From positions 1 to 64,000 of the forward strand of contig CAAGAN010000032.1 in assembly GCA_900767825.1 (NCBI GenBank): DNA of 64,000 nt. Reading direction: 5' to 3'. The position numbers were made by a program, and so were the translations under genes. Each line of letters opens with the position of its first letter. The stretch's first letter is position 1. The stretch is from Bacilli bacterium (GTDB lineage: Bacteria > Bacillota_I > Bacilli_A > RFN20 > CAG-826). Below, in pieces: positions 9,839-18,673 of the stretch. Below the pieces are notes generated by a model, which saw nothing but the letters and a program-made list of their open reading frames with translations, was not told the DNA's origin and searched no databases.

Positions 9839-9844
9839 ATTATA
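9839..9844 (-). promoter_or_regulatory. -10 box of a leaderless operon
   Basis: TATAAT on the minus strand, with 7 nt between it and the ATG of the membrane protein gene; no Shine-Dalgarno sequence fits. Confidence 0.55.
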
Positions 9845-9915
9845 CCTAATTTTTACTAATTTGAGTTATATTTATATTCGTTTATGCTTAAATAAAAGAA
9901 AAAGGAAGTAGAAAA

Positions 9916-10914
9916 ATGAAGATAATGTTAGATTGCCTAGGTGGGGATTTAGCCCCAAAAGCTCCTATTGAAGGGGCAAAAGAAGCCTTAAAAAGAGATA
10001 AGTCCCTTAGCCTAGTCTTATTAGGTGATGAAAATGAAATCAAAACAGGATTAGGCAATGATTATGATCCAAATAGAGTTGAGATAATTAATGCACCTAC
10101 TGCTGTCTTAAATACCGATCACCCTGCATTATTTTTAAAGCAAAAACCAGATTCTTCTTTAGCGGTTGGCTATGAAAACCTTAGGAAAAGAGATGATATT
10201 GATGCTTTTGTTTCCGCTGGCCCAACTGGAGCAATATTAACTGGAGGGGTATTACGTTTAGGGAGATTAAAAGGTGTCGAACGTCCTGCCTTAATGGCAA
10301 CATTACCAACTAGAACTGGAAAATTAATTAGATTAGTCGATGTCGGTGCGAATATGGATTGCAAAGCTTCCTATTTACTTCAATTTGCCTTGATGGCGGA
10401 TACTTATCTAAAACTAAACGGCATCGAAAATCCTAGGATTGGATTATTAAATGTCGGCTCAGAAGAAGGAAAAGGAAACGAACTTGCCAAGGAGACATTT
10501 AATTTGCTAAAAGAAGCAAATATCAATTTTGTTGGCAATATCGAAGGAGACCATGTATTAAAAGGAGAAGCTGATGCCATTGTCTGCGATGGTTTCTGGG
10601 GAAATGTCTTCTTAAAAGCCACGGAAGAAGCCTGCTACTATATCTCCGATTTATTTAAAGAAGCCTTATATAAAAATATCTTCACTAAATTAGGTGCACT
10701 CCTTCAACTAAAAGGATTAAAGAAAGTAAAAGAACCATTCAATTATGCCAAAAAAGCCTGTGCCCCATTACTAGGTTGCAAAAAAATAGTCTTAAAATGC
10801 CATGGCAAATCTGATTCACCTACATTTACCGAAACTATATTGGAGGCATCTAGGCTTGCTGAAAATCAATTAATCGAAAAACTTAACAATGCCTTAAATG
10901 TCGAAAAAGAATAA
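9916..10914 (+). CDS. plsX: Phosphate acyltransferase PlsX
   Basis: 332 aa, the normal PlsX length. It starts MKIMLDCLGGDLAPKAPI, the family's M-x-D-x-x-G-G-D motif, and holds DAFVSAGPTGAIL, RPALMATLPT, LVDVGANMDCK and CDGFWGNVFLK, all conserved. PlsX makes acyl-phosphate from acyl-ACP for phospholipid synthesis at the membrane. AAGGAAG precedes the ATG. No fatty-acid genes adjoin it; a terminator follows directly, so it is probably transcribed alone. Confidence 0.97.
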   Translation: MKIMLDCLGGDLAPKAPIEGAKEALKRDKSLSLVLLGDENEIKTGLGNDYDPNRVEIINAPTAVLNTDHPALFLKQKPDSSLAVGYENLRKRDDIDAFVSAGPTGAILTGGVLRLGRLKGVERPALMATLPTRTGKLIRLVDVGANMDCKASYLLQFALMADTYLKLNGIENPRIGLLNVGSEEGKGNELAKETFNLLKEANINFVGNIEGDHVLKGEADAIVCDGFWGNVFLKATEEACYYISDLFKEALYKNIFTKLGALLQLKGLKKVKEPFNYAKKACAPLLGCKKIVLKCHGKSDSPTFTETILEASRLAENQLIEKLNNALNVEKE

Positions 10915-10932
10915 TTAATCATTTATTAAAAC

Positions 10933-10960
10933 ATCACTCTTAGCAATAAGGGTGATTTTT
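10933..10960 (+). terminator. Intrinsic terminator after plsX
   Basis: A 10-bp stem (ATCACTCTTA with TAAGGGTGAT, loop GCAA) followed by five T. Confidence 0.85.
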
Positions 10961-11052
10961 AATATAGGTAATTAATTGAAGCAAAATAAGCCTAATCTTA
11001 GAATAGAGCCGTTAAATGCTCCTTTACAAATAGTTAGAAAGAAGGATTAAAC

Positions 11053-12141
11053 ATGAAAATTAATGAAGTAGATAAGAATTTCGATACAACATTCGAGTGT
11101 CCTAGCGATATAAAATGGCATTCAGTTCTAAATAAGCCTTTTTCTATCCATGGGGTCATTTATTCTAAAGAAGAAGGATTATTCCGTCGTTTGCCAAAAG
11201 AATTTGCTGCATCGATAAATGAAAACGTAGCCTTTCTAGCTAAAAATACTGCCGGAGGAAGAATTAGATTCAAAACTAATTCTCCTTATATTGCCCTTCA
11301 AGTAGAAGAGCCTTTTGATGAGCCATTTTCCCATATGACCATTTTTGGCAAGAACGGAGTTTCTATTTTTGCTAATAAAGAATATATAGGTTGCATTGCT
11401 CCTAGCTATAGCCAACTAACCAAAGCAGATCCAAATCTAAACGGGAATGGAAAAATCATTTTCGATGGAATAGTAAAATCGAATAAAGAAAACGAATTTG
11501 AAGTTGAACTCTATCTTCCTCTTTATAGCGCTCTTAATAATATCTATGTCGGCTTAAAAGATGACTCATCATTACTAGAAGCCTCGCCCTATAAACATAA
11601 GAAACCGATAGTCTTTTATGGCTCTTCAATTACACAAGGGGCATGTGCTAGTAAGCCTGGAGATGACTATATTTCTAAATTATCTAGGATGCTTGATTTT
11701 GATTTTATTAATTATGGTCTATCCGGAAATGCCAAAGCCGAAAAAGAAGTCGCGGATTATCTATCTAAAATAGATGCCTCAACATTCGTTTTAGATTATG
11801 ACCATAATGCTCCTGATGTAGATTATTTAAGAAAAACACATTACCCATTATATAAAACAATAAGGGAAGCTTGCCCAACTACTCCTATAATAATGATGAC
11901 GATGCCTGCTTTTGAAGCTTGGAAAGATAGAACAATTAATAAAGCACGCAGGGAAGTAATTCTAGAAACAATAGAAAAAGCCAAAAAAGATGAAGATAAC
12001 AATATTTACCTAATAGATTGTTATGGATGCTTCGGTGATAATAACGAATGTGGAACAATAGATAATGGCCACCCAAATTCATTAGGCTTCCAGAAAATGG
12101 CCGAAAAGTTATATCCATTGCTTAATAAATTGCTCAACTAA
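11053..12141 (+). CDS. SGNH/GDSL-family esterase or acylhydrolase
   Basis: 362 aa. The SGNH catalytic domain starts near residue 185: block I FYGSSITQGA (catalytic Ser about 191), block II NYGLSGN (Gly), a central YDHNAP block and the C-terminal D-x-x-H in DNGHPNS (about 336). About 180 residues before it form a beta-rich N-terminal domain as in carbohydrate-esterase-type GDSL enzymes. No signal peptide, so it probably acts on imported or cytoplasmic acylated sugars. AGAAGGA precedes the ATG. Confidence 0.85.
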   Translation: MKINEVDKNFDTTFECPSDIKWHSVLNKPFSIHGVIYSKEEGLFRRLPKEFAASINENVAFLAKNTAGGRIRFKTNSPYIALQVEEPFDEPFSHMTIFGKNGVSIFANKEYIGCIAPSYSQLTKADPNLNGNGKIIFDGIVKSNKENEFEVELYLPLYSALNNIYVGLKDDSSLLEASPYKHKKPIVFYGSSITQGACASKPGDDYISKLSRMLDFDFINYGLSGNAKAEKEVADYLSKIDASTFVLDYDHNAPDVDYLRKTHYPLYKTIREACPTTPIIMMTMPAFEAWKDRTINKARREVILETIEKAKKDEDNNIYLIDCYGCFGDNNECGTIDNGHPNSLGFQKMAEKLYPLLNKLLN

Positions 12142-12396
12142 ACTTTATATACTTCAAAGTTACTAACTTTTGAGTATATAACTTTAATTCAATGATCTTT
12201 TATTTCTATAGAAAAAATAATTACATTTAAAGAATGCCGAAACATTATTGTCCAGTTTGCTATTGTTGATGACAAACTTACCGTCATTATTTTAGAGACT
12301 TAAACGAAAATCATATTCACCCCATTTGCTGCGTAGGTTAAATTGACGACGCAAAATCAAAACCTTCTAGGATTGTCGATTATCCAAAATATTGAA
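12142..12396. other. Gene-free stretch with a palindrome copy and possible decayed coding
   Basis: It holds the downstream copy of the ATPase-associated palindrome (12148-12178). The rest shows only short open frames; one 25-codon frame near 12230-12305 reads like protein but has no start or ribosome site. I see no complete gene. Confidence 0.4.
12148..12178. repeat. Downstream copy of 31-nt imperfect palindrome
   Basis: Arms TATACTTCAAAGTTA and TAACTTTTGAGTATA around one central base. The 36-nt block around it is repeated in the same orientation at 13768-13804 with about one mismatch, so the two copies flank the ATPase gene as direct repeats. Confidence 0.85.
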
Positions 12397-13755
12397 TTAA
12401 GAAAGCAAGGTGTCCAAATCAATTAATTTTACATTGGCGGATTCTTTTAATCTTTCATCAAAACCAGATTTTGAAAAAAGAAAATATTCTCTAATTAAGT
12501 TTTTATTAAATATAGAATCGCTTTCTTTTAGATGTTCAAACATATCTAAAGTAAATTTGCCTTTTCTATATTTACATTCCACAACTAATAGATGACCATC
12601 TTGCTCCGATAGTCCATCTATTTCTACCGATCTTCCTAATTTTGTCTTATCGGCTTTGAAATTTTGGATTTCAGGATAGACCCTTCCTAGTTTACCGGTC
12701 CTATTAAGTTTATTAAGGTATAGTAACGCTACATCCTCAAAGCCAAATTCAACCGCCTGCTTTAAATCTAGCCTTATTTCATCAAACATCATGTCAGAAT
12801 TAATAGTTATCCTGGCTTGATTTGGATAGACGGCTTTATACCAGAATTTTAAAAGTGGATCGCTAATAACGTAATAATTATTCTTTTTATTGCCATTGAA
12901 AGTAGTCCTTTTTGTAACTACTTCCGAATCTAAAAGAGTGGTTAGATACTTAGAAACCTTACCAGTTTCTTCGCTAATAAATGTAGAAATATCTGTTATG
13001 CTAGTTTTCCTATTAGCAATCGCAAATAAGATAGCATTGTAAATGTCTGGCTTAGTAGATTTGGATAAAACATTTTCTGGAAGATTGAAAAAGGGACCAT
13101 ATTCATTAATTACTAATCTTTTTATTTCATCTTCAAAACTATTTTTAGTATTAATAGCAGACAAGTAATAAGGAAAGGTAGACATAATCGAAAGATATGA
13201 ACAAGTCGTCTCTTTATCAACGCCATTGAAGAATTGAAGAGCTTCTTCTAATGGAAGTTTTTGAACATTCATTTCGAATGTTTTTCTCTTATAAAGGGGA
13301 GATTTTTTATTTCTTATTTCCTTTTTTAAAAAAGAGACATCAGACCCAGAAATCAACAGCATTAAGTTATCATTTGAATGATCATAATATTCTTCAATTA
13401 CAGAAGAAAAGGATTTATCTTGTTGCATAATGAAGGAATACTCATCAATGCAAAGTACAAATCTAGTATCCTTAAAATAACTAGACAAAGCATCTAAAGC
13501 GGCTTGCCAACTTGAATAAACAAATCCCAAAGGAAAAGACATTAATTTATTCAACTCATAAGAAAAAGACCGTAAATTGCCATAGGAGCTATCTTCTTTG
13601 GCCTGGTAAAATAAATGTGGTTTATCTTTAACAAATTGATCAATAAGCTTTGTTTTTCCAATCCTGCGTCTGCCATATATAACACCTAATTCTTTGTTTT
13701 TTGACTCATAAGCATTGTTTAATTGCTTTAATTCTTTTTCTCTACCTACAAACAT
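12397..13755 (-). CDS. Solitary ATPase, archaeal-type P-loop plus DUF234-like nuclease-fold domain (no. 1)
   Basis: 452 aa from ATG at 13755 (AAGGTGGTGG upstream; the longer start lacks one). FVGREKELKQL opens the protein as in the archaeal-type ATPase_2 family; Walker A is YGRRRIGKTKLID, Walker B FVLCIDEYS. A winged-helix segment follows near 255-310, and the C-terminus has GRSVEIDGLSE...LLVVECKYRKG, the E-x-K core of the DUF234 restriction-endonuclease-like fold. Function of the family is not settled. Flanked on both sides by the same palindrome; the upstream copy lies between its TATAAT box and its ribosome site. Confidence 0.85.
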   Translation of the reverse strand: MFVGREKELKQLNNAYESKNKELGVIYGRRRIGKTKLIDQFVKDKPHLFYQAKEDSSYGNLRSFSYELNKLMSFPLGFVYSSWQAALDALSSYFKDTRFVLCIDEYSFIMQQDKSFSSVIEEYYDHSNDNLMLLISGSDVSFLKKEIRNKKSPLYKRKTFEMNVQKLPLEEALQFFNGVDKETTCSYLSIMSTFPYYLSAINTKNSFEDEIKRLVINEYGPFFNLPENVLSKSTKPDIYNAILFAIANRKTSITDISTFISEETGKVSKYLTTLLDSEVVTKRTTFNGNKKNNYYVISDPLLKFWYKAVYPNQARITINSDMMFDEIRLDLKQAVEFGFEDVALLYLNKLNRTGKLGRVYPEIQNFKADKTKLGRSVEIDGLSEQDGHLLVVECKYRKGKFTLDMFEHLKESDSIFNKNLIREYFLFSKSGFDERLKESANVKLIDLDTLLS

Positions 13756-13772
13756 CGATGCCACCACCTTTA

Positions 13773-13803
13773 TATACTTCAAAGTTACTAACTTTTAAGT
13801 ATA
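13773..13803. repeat. Upstream copy of 31-nt palindrome, operator or 5' UTR hairpin
   Basis: On the minus strand the arms are TATACTTAAAAGTTA and TAACTTTGAAGTATA around one base, with a single mismatch in 15 pairs. A TATAAT sits just upstream on the minus strand and AAGGTGGTGG just downstream, so it could act as a protein operator or as an mRNA hairpin for the ATPase gene. Confidence 0.8.
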
Positions 13804-13972
13804 TTATAATACGATAGCTTGATTTTTGCAAAAAATACCAGTTTCTTGGGGCGTTTCTTTACTGTCATCGAATGCCCATGGACGTATAAATTAAAGTCCG
13901 AAAGGTGGCAAACGTATAAACGGCAATAAATAGAAAGCAAGTACAAACTATTTCGTTTTTTGCCGATAGATA

Positions 13973-13978
13973 TATAAT
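13973..13978 (+). promoter_or_regulatory. -10 box of the Fic gene, leaderless
   Basis: TATAAT with 6 nt before the ATG at 13985, which would put +1 on the A of the start codon. No ribosome binding site fits. Confidence 0.55.
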
Positions 13979-13984
13979 ATAGTT

Positions 13985-14881
13985 ATGAATAAACTCATAA
14001 GTGTTAAAGAAACATCTATTAAATGGAATCTGTCGGAAAGAAGTGTTCGAAATTACTGCGCCTTAGGAAGAGTTAAAGATGCTGTTTTAGTTGGAAAAAT
14101 ATGGATGATTCCTGAAGATGCTAAAAAACCTATTAGAAGCAATGAAAAAGAAAACAAGAATTATCTCTTAGAAAGACTTCGCTTTGAAAAGAATAATCAA
14201 ATTAAGGGTGGCATTTATCATAAACTAATGATTGATCTCACATATAATTCAAACCATATTGAAGGTAATGAGTTAACTCATGACGAAACTAGATATATTT
14301 TTGAAACAAGAACTATTGGAGTTGATAAAAATTCCATCAAAAAAGTAGATGATATTATCGAAACAATAAACCACTTTGCTGCGATTGACCGAGTAATTGA
14401 TTTTGCTAACTACGAGTTAAGCGAAGCATTCATTAAGGAATTGCATAAAATACTAAAATCGAATACAAATGATTCAAGGCTTCCTTATTTTGCTACTGGC
14501 GATTATAAAAAAGTACCAAATGAAGTTGGAGGCATAGAGACTACTGCTCCAAGATTAGTGGCCTCCGAAATGAAAAAACTTCTTGATGATTATAACCAAA
14601 AAGATAGTCATTCATTAGAAGAAATAATAGAATTCCATGTTAAATTTGAACGTATACATCCATTCCAAGATGGCAATGGTAGAGTAGGTAGACTAATCGC
14701 GTTTAAAGAATGTTTGACAAATAATATTGTCCCATTCATTATTTTTGACAATAAAAAAATGTTCTATTACCAAGGACTTAAAAATTGGAATCAAGAGCAC
14801 TGGTATTTAATGGATACATGTCTAGATGGGCAAGACAAAGTTAAAACTTATCTAGATTACTTTAACATTCAATATAAATAA
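13985..14881 (+). CDS. Fic-family protein with N-terminal helix-turn-helix
   Basis: 298 aa. Residues 1-50 (SVKETSIKWNLSERSVRNYC) resemble an excisionase/MerR-like DNA-binding domain. Residues 60-290 are a Fic domain: the inhibitory-helix motif SNHIEGN (S-x-x-x-E-G-N) lies N-terminal to the core as in class II Fic proteins, and the active loop HPFQDGNGRVGR carries the catalytic His and nucleotide-binding residues. Fic enzymes transfer AMP or other nucleotide parts to proteins. With intact inhibitory and catalytic motifs it is probably an autoinhibited AMPylase/de-AMPylase; no separate antitoxin is seen. Confidence 0.9.
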   Translation: MNKLISVKETSIKWNLSERSVRNYCALGRVKDAVLVGKIWMIPEDAKKPIRSNEKENKNYLLERLRFEKNNQIKGGIYHKLMIDLTYNSNHIEGNELTHDETRYIFETRTIGVDKNSIKKVDDIIETINHFAAIDRVIDFANYELSEAFIKELHKILKSNTNDSRLPYFATGDYKKVPNEVGGIETTAPRLVASEMKKLLDDYNQKDSHSLEEIIEFHVKFERIHPFQDGNGRVGRLIAFKECLTNNIVPFIIFDNKKMFYYQGLKNWNQEHWYLMDTCLDGQDKVKTYLDYFNIQYK

Positions 14882-14910
14882 AATCCCCTTAGATACAAAT
14901 CCTTGGGGAT
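14882..14910 (-). terminator. Weak terminator downstream of tRNA-Ser(GCU)
   Basis: On the minus strand ATCCCC pairs with GGGGAT across a 16-nt loop and is followed by TTTATTTATA. It lies right after the tRNA and right after the convergent Fic stop. Confidence 0.45.
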
Positions 14911-14923
14911 GCTTCATTATACA

Positions 14924-15014
14924 TGGCGGAGGCGTCGGGATTTGAACCCGAGCACCGGTTACCCGATCTAACGGTTTAGCAAACCGTCCCCTTCGGCCTC
15001 TTGGGTACGCCTCC
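14924..15014 (-). tRNA. tRNA-Ser, anticodon GCU
   Basis: On the minus strand it starts GGAGGCGTACCCAAGAGG and ends with GCCTCC, discriminator G and an encoded CCA. The long variable arm (class II), the anticodon loop TTTGCTAAA and the T loop GTTCGAATCC are all present. It reads AGC/AGU Ser codons. Confidence 0.95.
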
Positions 15015-15088
15015 GTGGCATTAAATATACAACATGCAGGAAATAAACTCCACTATTTTGTTAGGTAAATAGGAAAACTTAAGGAAAA

Positions 15089-15123
15089 AGACCCTTTCAT
15101 TATCAGAAATAACGATTGGGTCT
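15089..15123 (-). terminator. Terminator after proS
   Basis: On the minus strand AGACCC pairs with GGGTCT, with an inner TTAT/ATAA pairing, followed by TTTTTCC. Confidence 0.7.
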
Positions 15124-15136
15124 AATCAAATTGATA

Positions 15137-16579
15137 TTAATAGGCCTTGGCAAAATAGACAACTTTGGTAGCTTTCTTGCCACATATTGGGCAAGTATCG
15201 CCAAACGGTTCATCATGCTCGCCAATGCATCTTGCCGTGCCACCATTGGTAATTTCTTTTACCTTAAGTTCACACTCTTCATCGCCACACCACATCATCT
15301 TGGCATATCCACCTTTGTTATTTAGAATATCCTTTAATTCATCGACGTTATTGGCAAGAGTTATATGTTCATCAAGGAAGGCTTTTGCCTTATCATACAT
15401 ATTTTGATGGATTTCTTTCAAAACAGTTGGAATAGAGGCTTCAATTTCTTCAATTTTAGCAGTACGCTTCTCGCCATTCACTCTCTTGGTAAGGCAAATC
15501 TCACCATTTTCAAGATCCCTAGGCCCTAATTCGATTCTTAGAGGTACGCCCTTCATTTCCCATTCGGCAAATTTCCATCCAGGTGTATGGTCGCTAGAAT
15601 CTAATTTTACCCTGACTCCCATTCCTTCTAATTTGGATTTTATTTCTTCGCATTTTTCTAATATTCCAGGAACATTTTGCCTAATTGGAACGATGACAAC
15701 TTGAATAGGAGCAACTGCTGGAGGCAATACTAGTCCATTATCATCCCCATGTACCATGATTAAGGCACCTAATAATCTAGTAGATACACCCCAGGAAGTT
15801 TGATGTGGGGTCTCTAATTTATTGTTTCTTCCAAGGAAATGGATTCCAAAAGCCTCGGCAAACCCTTGTCCTAGGTAATGGGATGTGCCAGATTGAAGAG
15901 CCTTTCCATCATGCATCAAAGCTTCGATTGTATAAGTCTCAACTGCTCCAGCAAACTTTTCATGGTCAGTCTTTATTCCCTTTAGGAATGGGATTGCTAG
16001 TAATTCCTTACCACAAGAATCATAAGCTTCTAGGATTGACAAAGTATTCTTTCTAGCTTCTTCTTCGGTTTCAAATAGGCAATGTCCTTCTTGCCAAAGG
16101 AATTCTGAGCCCCTTAAGAATGGACGGGTTGTCTTTTCCCATCTAACAACAGAACACCACTGGTTATAAATCTTTGGTAAATCCCTGTATGAAGATACTA
16201 GTCTCTTATATAAATCAGAGAATAAAACTTCTGAAGTTGGACGGATAATCAATGGATCTGCTAACTTTTCTCCTCCCCCGATAGTAGCAACTAAGGTTTC
16301 AGGGGCAAATCCTTCGATATGTTCTTTTTCTTTGTTGAACAAGGAAGTAGGAATAACCATCGGGAGATAGACATTGCTAGACCCATTTTCCTTGAATTTC
16401 TTATTCAAATAATTTTGGATTTCTTCCCATATGGCATATGAATATGGAAGGTAGGAAATAAAGCCCTTGACTGAGCTATAATCCATTAATTCTGCCTTTT
16501 TGCAGACATCGGTATACCACTGGGCAAAATCAACATCCCTAGGTGTAATCGCATTGTTTTTATTCATTTGGTTTGACAT
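15137..16579 (-). CDS. proS: Prolyl-tRNA synthetase, archaeal/eukaryotic-like type
   Basis: 480 aa, the length of the short ProS type without an editing insertion found in Mollicutes and some other bacteria. Class II motifs: RPTSEVLF, the motif 2 region FLRGSEFLWQEGH, and WGVSTRLLGALIMVHGD near motif 3. The C-terminal domain has four Cys (MWCGDEEC, ARCIGEH, DTCPICG) as in zinc-bearing ProS. Charges tRNA-Pro in the cytoplasm. AAGGAG precedes the ATG; no T-box was seen upstream. It lies 9 nt after the GGDEF/EAL-like gene and may be cotranscribed with it. Confidence 0.97.
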   Translation of the reverse strand: MSNQMNKNNAITPRDVDFAQWYTDVCKKAELMDYSSVKGFISYLPYSYAIWEEIQNYLNKKFKENGSSNVYLPMVIPTSLFNKEKEHIEGFAPETLVATIGGGEKLADPLIIRPTSEVLFSDLYKRLVSSYRDLPKIYNQWCSVVRWEKTTRPFLRGSEFLWQEGHCLFETEEEARKNTLSILEAYDSCGKELLAIPFLKGIKTDHEKFAGAVETYTIEALMHDGKALQSGTSHYLGQGFAEAFGIHFLGRNNKLETPHQTSWGVSTRLLGALIMVHGDDNGLVLPPAVAPIQVVIVPIRQNVPGILEKCEEIKSKLEGMGVRVKLDSSDHTPGWKFAEWEMKGVPLRIELGPRDLENGEICLTKRVNGEKRTAKIEEIEASIPTVLKEIHQNMYDKAKAFLDEHITLANNVDELKDILNNKGGYAKMMWCGDEECELKVKEITNGGTARCIGEHDEPFGDTCPICGKKATKVVYFAKAY

Positions 16580-16588
16580 AAATTCTCC

Positions 16589-18331
16589 TTATTTTGTCAT
16601 GTCCTTAACTCTTTTGATTGATTTTTGGGGTACTGGCAATATCATCTGATCAAACGGGGCGAATGATTCGCTAGATATATATTTTAAGCCAGACCTTACA
16701 AGTAATTCGATAGAGGCCCATCCCTCAATATCTGTTGCAATGATGGGCTTCCCATATTTTAATAGCTTTTCGACCAAAGCGTGCAGCTGAGATCTAATTT
16801 GCGTATCCATTTCCGAGGCACTTCCTGCAAAAGCAAACCCACATACGAAATAATCAAATGCCGTATAGACTTGGGGAGGAAGCTCAAGTTCACCTTCGTT
16901 TAGGAATAATGCAACCTCATATCCTTTTGCCTTGATTGCCCTCATATCATCAATGACGGCATCAGGGTTAGTTGGATAGAAATGCGATTTGATATCCCCT
17001 TCTTCAAAGATAAATACAATATGTGATTGTTTAGCTTTTGATAGCCTAGCAAATGTAGTAAGCATATATCCTCTTTCTTCCGTACGTACTGGATAGAATA
17101 GGGCTTGTGTCTCATCTTTTCTTTCGCTAACAAAGATTGGAAGGATGTTTTTGGCCAAAGTTGAGAATAATGCAGAAGAATCATCTGTCCTAGAAGCATA
17201 ATCTTTCAATTCATCTAATGAACCAAAATAAGTGTCTTTTGGAGTGGCTTTTGAGAAATAGCCAATTACTTTAGACTCTTGCACCGAATATATAGGCCTA
17301 AAGAAATAAGACAATTTCTTTTCATTAATAATACGTTCGACTTCAGTTCTATAAGAAGCATCATTAAGTGGATTAAGTGATTCTCTTCCCTTCTCATACC
17401 AAAGCAAGATTGGTAAATCATCATAAGCAATCTGGGCAGTCCTTCTAGCCTGATCAACTACATCTTCAGCCGTTCCGACAAAACGCTTATGTTCAATAGC
17501 CCCTACCCTAAGCTCAACGCTAGAAAGCAAACCATTAATCGATAGATATCTATTAATCGCGTTAATAAGGGTATTGATTAGATAAAGCATCTTGACCCTT
17601 TCGCTATTTTTTATATCAGATACTACAAGTTCGTTCTCAGAGCATTGGAGCAAGAAGCTTTTTGCATTCACATATGGGAACATAGCATTCTTTAATTGAG
17701 AGAATATCAATGGTTCGATTGGCTTGTCTTTATCAAGAATCTTCTTGTATTGAAATCTAAAGCAGGCAGTGAACCCCCTACGTTTATTCGCTGGGAAAGC
17801 AGTCGATAAATCCTTAATGGTTGAAAGCCCATATTTAGAAACGTTATAAGTAGAATTTTTAGAAGTATGCATATATTTAAGCAAATATGACTGCATATGG
17901 ATTACTTGCTTCTTCTGGTCAACGCTTTCAACTTGTAACAAAGAGAAATATTGCTTCTTTGAACCACTAATCTGGACATCAGTCTCTAAATAATCTGGAG
18001 CCTCAGTTGAAGAATCAACAAGGGCATTAACCCAATCTATTACACGTCTTTGCTCATTACTAGGGAATTGAGAATAGAATTCACCTAGAGACCAATTTCT
18101 AACATTGCTTAAACTAGACGAATTAAAGAAACGGACGGAATTATTAGCGACATCAATTATAAAAATTCGGACGGAATTAGATTGCTCAGCAAGCAATTTC
18201 TTATATTTTTCATTCTTCTTTTCGGTTATGAAAAAAGATGCGCAGACAGCAATAATGGTAACGGTAACTAATCCAACACATAAGACTAGTTCCCAGTTAT
18301 TTTTTATAAACGCTAACATCTTTTCAATCAT
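16589..18331 (-). CDS. Membrane protein with degenerate GGDEF and EAL domains
   Basis: 580 aa. One membrane helix at about residues 14-34, a PAS-like segment, then a GGDEF-shaped domain at about 170-310 (ACFRFQYKK, LLQCSENELVVSD, VELRVGAIEHKRF, DVVDQARRTAQIA) without GGDEF residues. An EAL-shaped domain follows at about 335-570 (YFFRPIYSVQESKVIGYF, KPIIATDIEGWASIELL, SSESFAPF), without the EAL, DFG or metal-binding residues. The fold match is inferred from spacing and hydrophobic pattern. If correct it cannot make or cleave cyclic di-GMP and would be a signalling scaffold. No other c-di-GMP gene is in the window. Confidence 0.65.
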   Translation of the reverse strand: MIEKMLAFIKNNWELVLCVGLVTVTIIAVCASFFITEKKNEKYKKLLAEQSNSVRIFIIDVANNSVRFFNSSSLSNVRNWSLGEFYSQFPSNEQRRVIDWVNALVDSSTEAPDYLETDVQISGSKKQYFSLLQVESVDQKKQVIHMQSYLLKYMHTSKNSTYNVSKYGLSTIKDLSTAFPANKRRGFTACFRFQYKKILDKDKPIEPLIFSQLKNAMFPYVNAKSFLLQCSENELVVSDIKNSERVKMLYLINTLINAINRYLSINGLLSSVELRVGAIEHKRFVGTAEDVVDQARRTAQIAYDDLPILLWYEKGRESLNPLNDASYRTEVERIINEKKLSYFFRPIYSVQESKVIGYFSKATPKDTYFGSLDELKDYASRTDDSSALFSTLAKNILPIFVSERKDETQALFYPVRTEERGYMLTTFARLSKAKQSHIVFIFEEGDIKSHFYPTNPDAVIDDMRAIKAKGYEVALFLNEGELELPPQVYTAFDYFVCGFAFAGSASEMDTQIRSQLHALVEKLLKYGKPIIATDIEGWASIELLVRSGLKYISSESFAPFDQMILPVPQKSIKRVKDMTK

Positions 18332-18372
18332 AGCAAAGGGAAGTTTACCACAAAATTGGGCAAAATAATAAA

Positions 18373-18390
18373 CATCCTCTTTTGAGGATG
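18373..18390. other. Hairpin with no assigned gene
   Basis: CATCCTC and GAGGATG pair around TTTT. The minus strand continues TTTATTATTTT, so it could end a minus-strand transcript, but I see no gene upstream of it on that strand. Confidence 0.4.
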
Positions 18391-18426
18391 AGGCATATTA
18401 TTCTTATTTTTGACTAAAAATAGAAA

Positions 18427-18445
18427 AATAAGCGACCCGTGTATC
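18427..18445 (+). repeat. Dispersed intergenic word, copy 1
   Basis: AATAAGCGACCCGTGTATC, followed by AATATTATTC, in the gap between the GGDEF/EAL-like gene and tRNA-Ser. Related copies occur at 24974, 37091, 42968 and 58599. Confidence 0.6.
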
Positions 18446-18526
18446 AATATTATTCAAATTTTATTAATTTTAGTTTTTTTAACAATTGTTAGAGTTTTTA
18501 AGTAGTGATAATATACTCCTTGCCGC

Positions 18527-18618
18527 GGAGAAGTACCCAAGCGGTTGAAGGGGTTAGTTTCGAAAACTAATAGTGGGGCCTTGCTCCAGCCGGGGTTCAA
18601 ATCCCCGCTTCTCCGCCA
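18527..18618 (+). tRNA. tRNA-Ser, anticodon CGA
   Basis: GGAGAAG acceptor arm pairs with CTTCTCC, then G and CCA. Anticodon loop TTTCGAAA, long variable arm, T arm GGGGTTCAAATCCCC. It reads the UCG codon. Confidence 0.95.
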
Positions 18619-18632
18619 AAATCGAGTAAGCG

Positions 18633-18657
18633 CCCTGTCCAAATTGGACAGGGTTTT
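18633..18657 (+). terminator. Terminator after tRNA-Ser(CGA)
   Basis: Perfect 8-bp stem CCCTGTCC/GGACAGGG, loop AAATT, then TTTT. Confidence 0.85.
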
Positions 18658-18673
18658 AAATAAGCAACATTAT

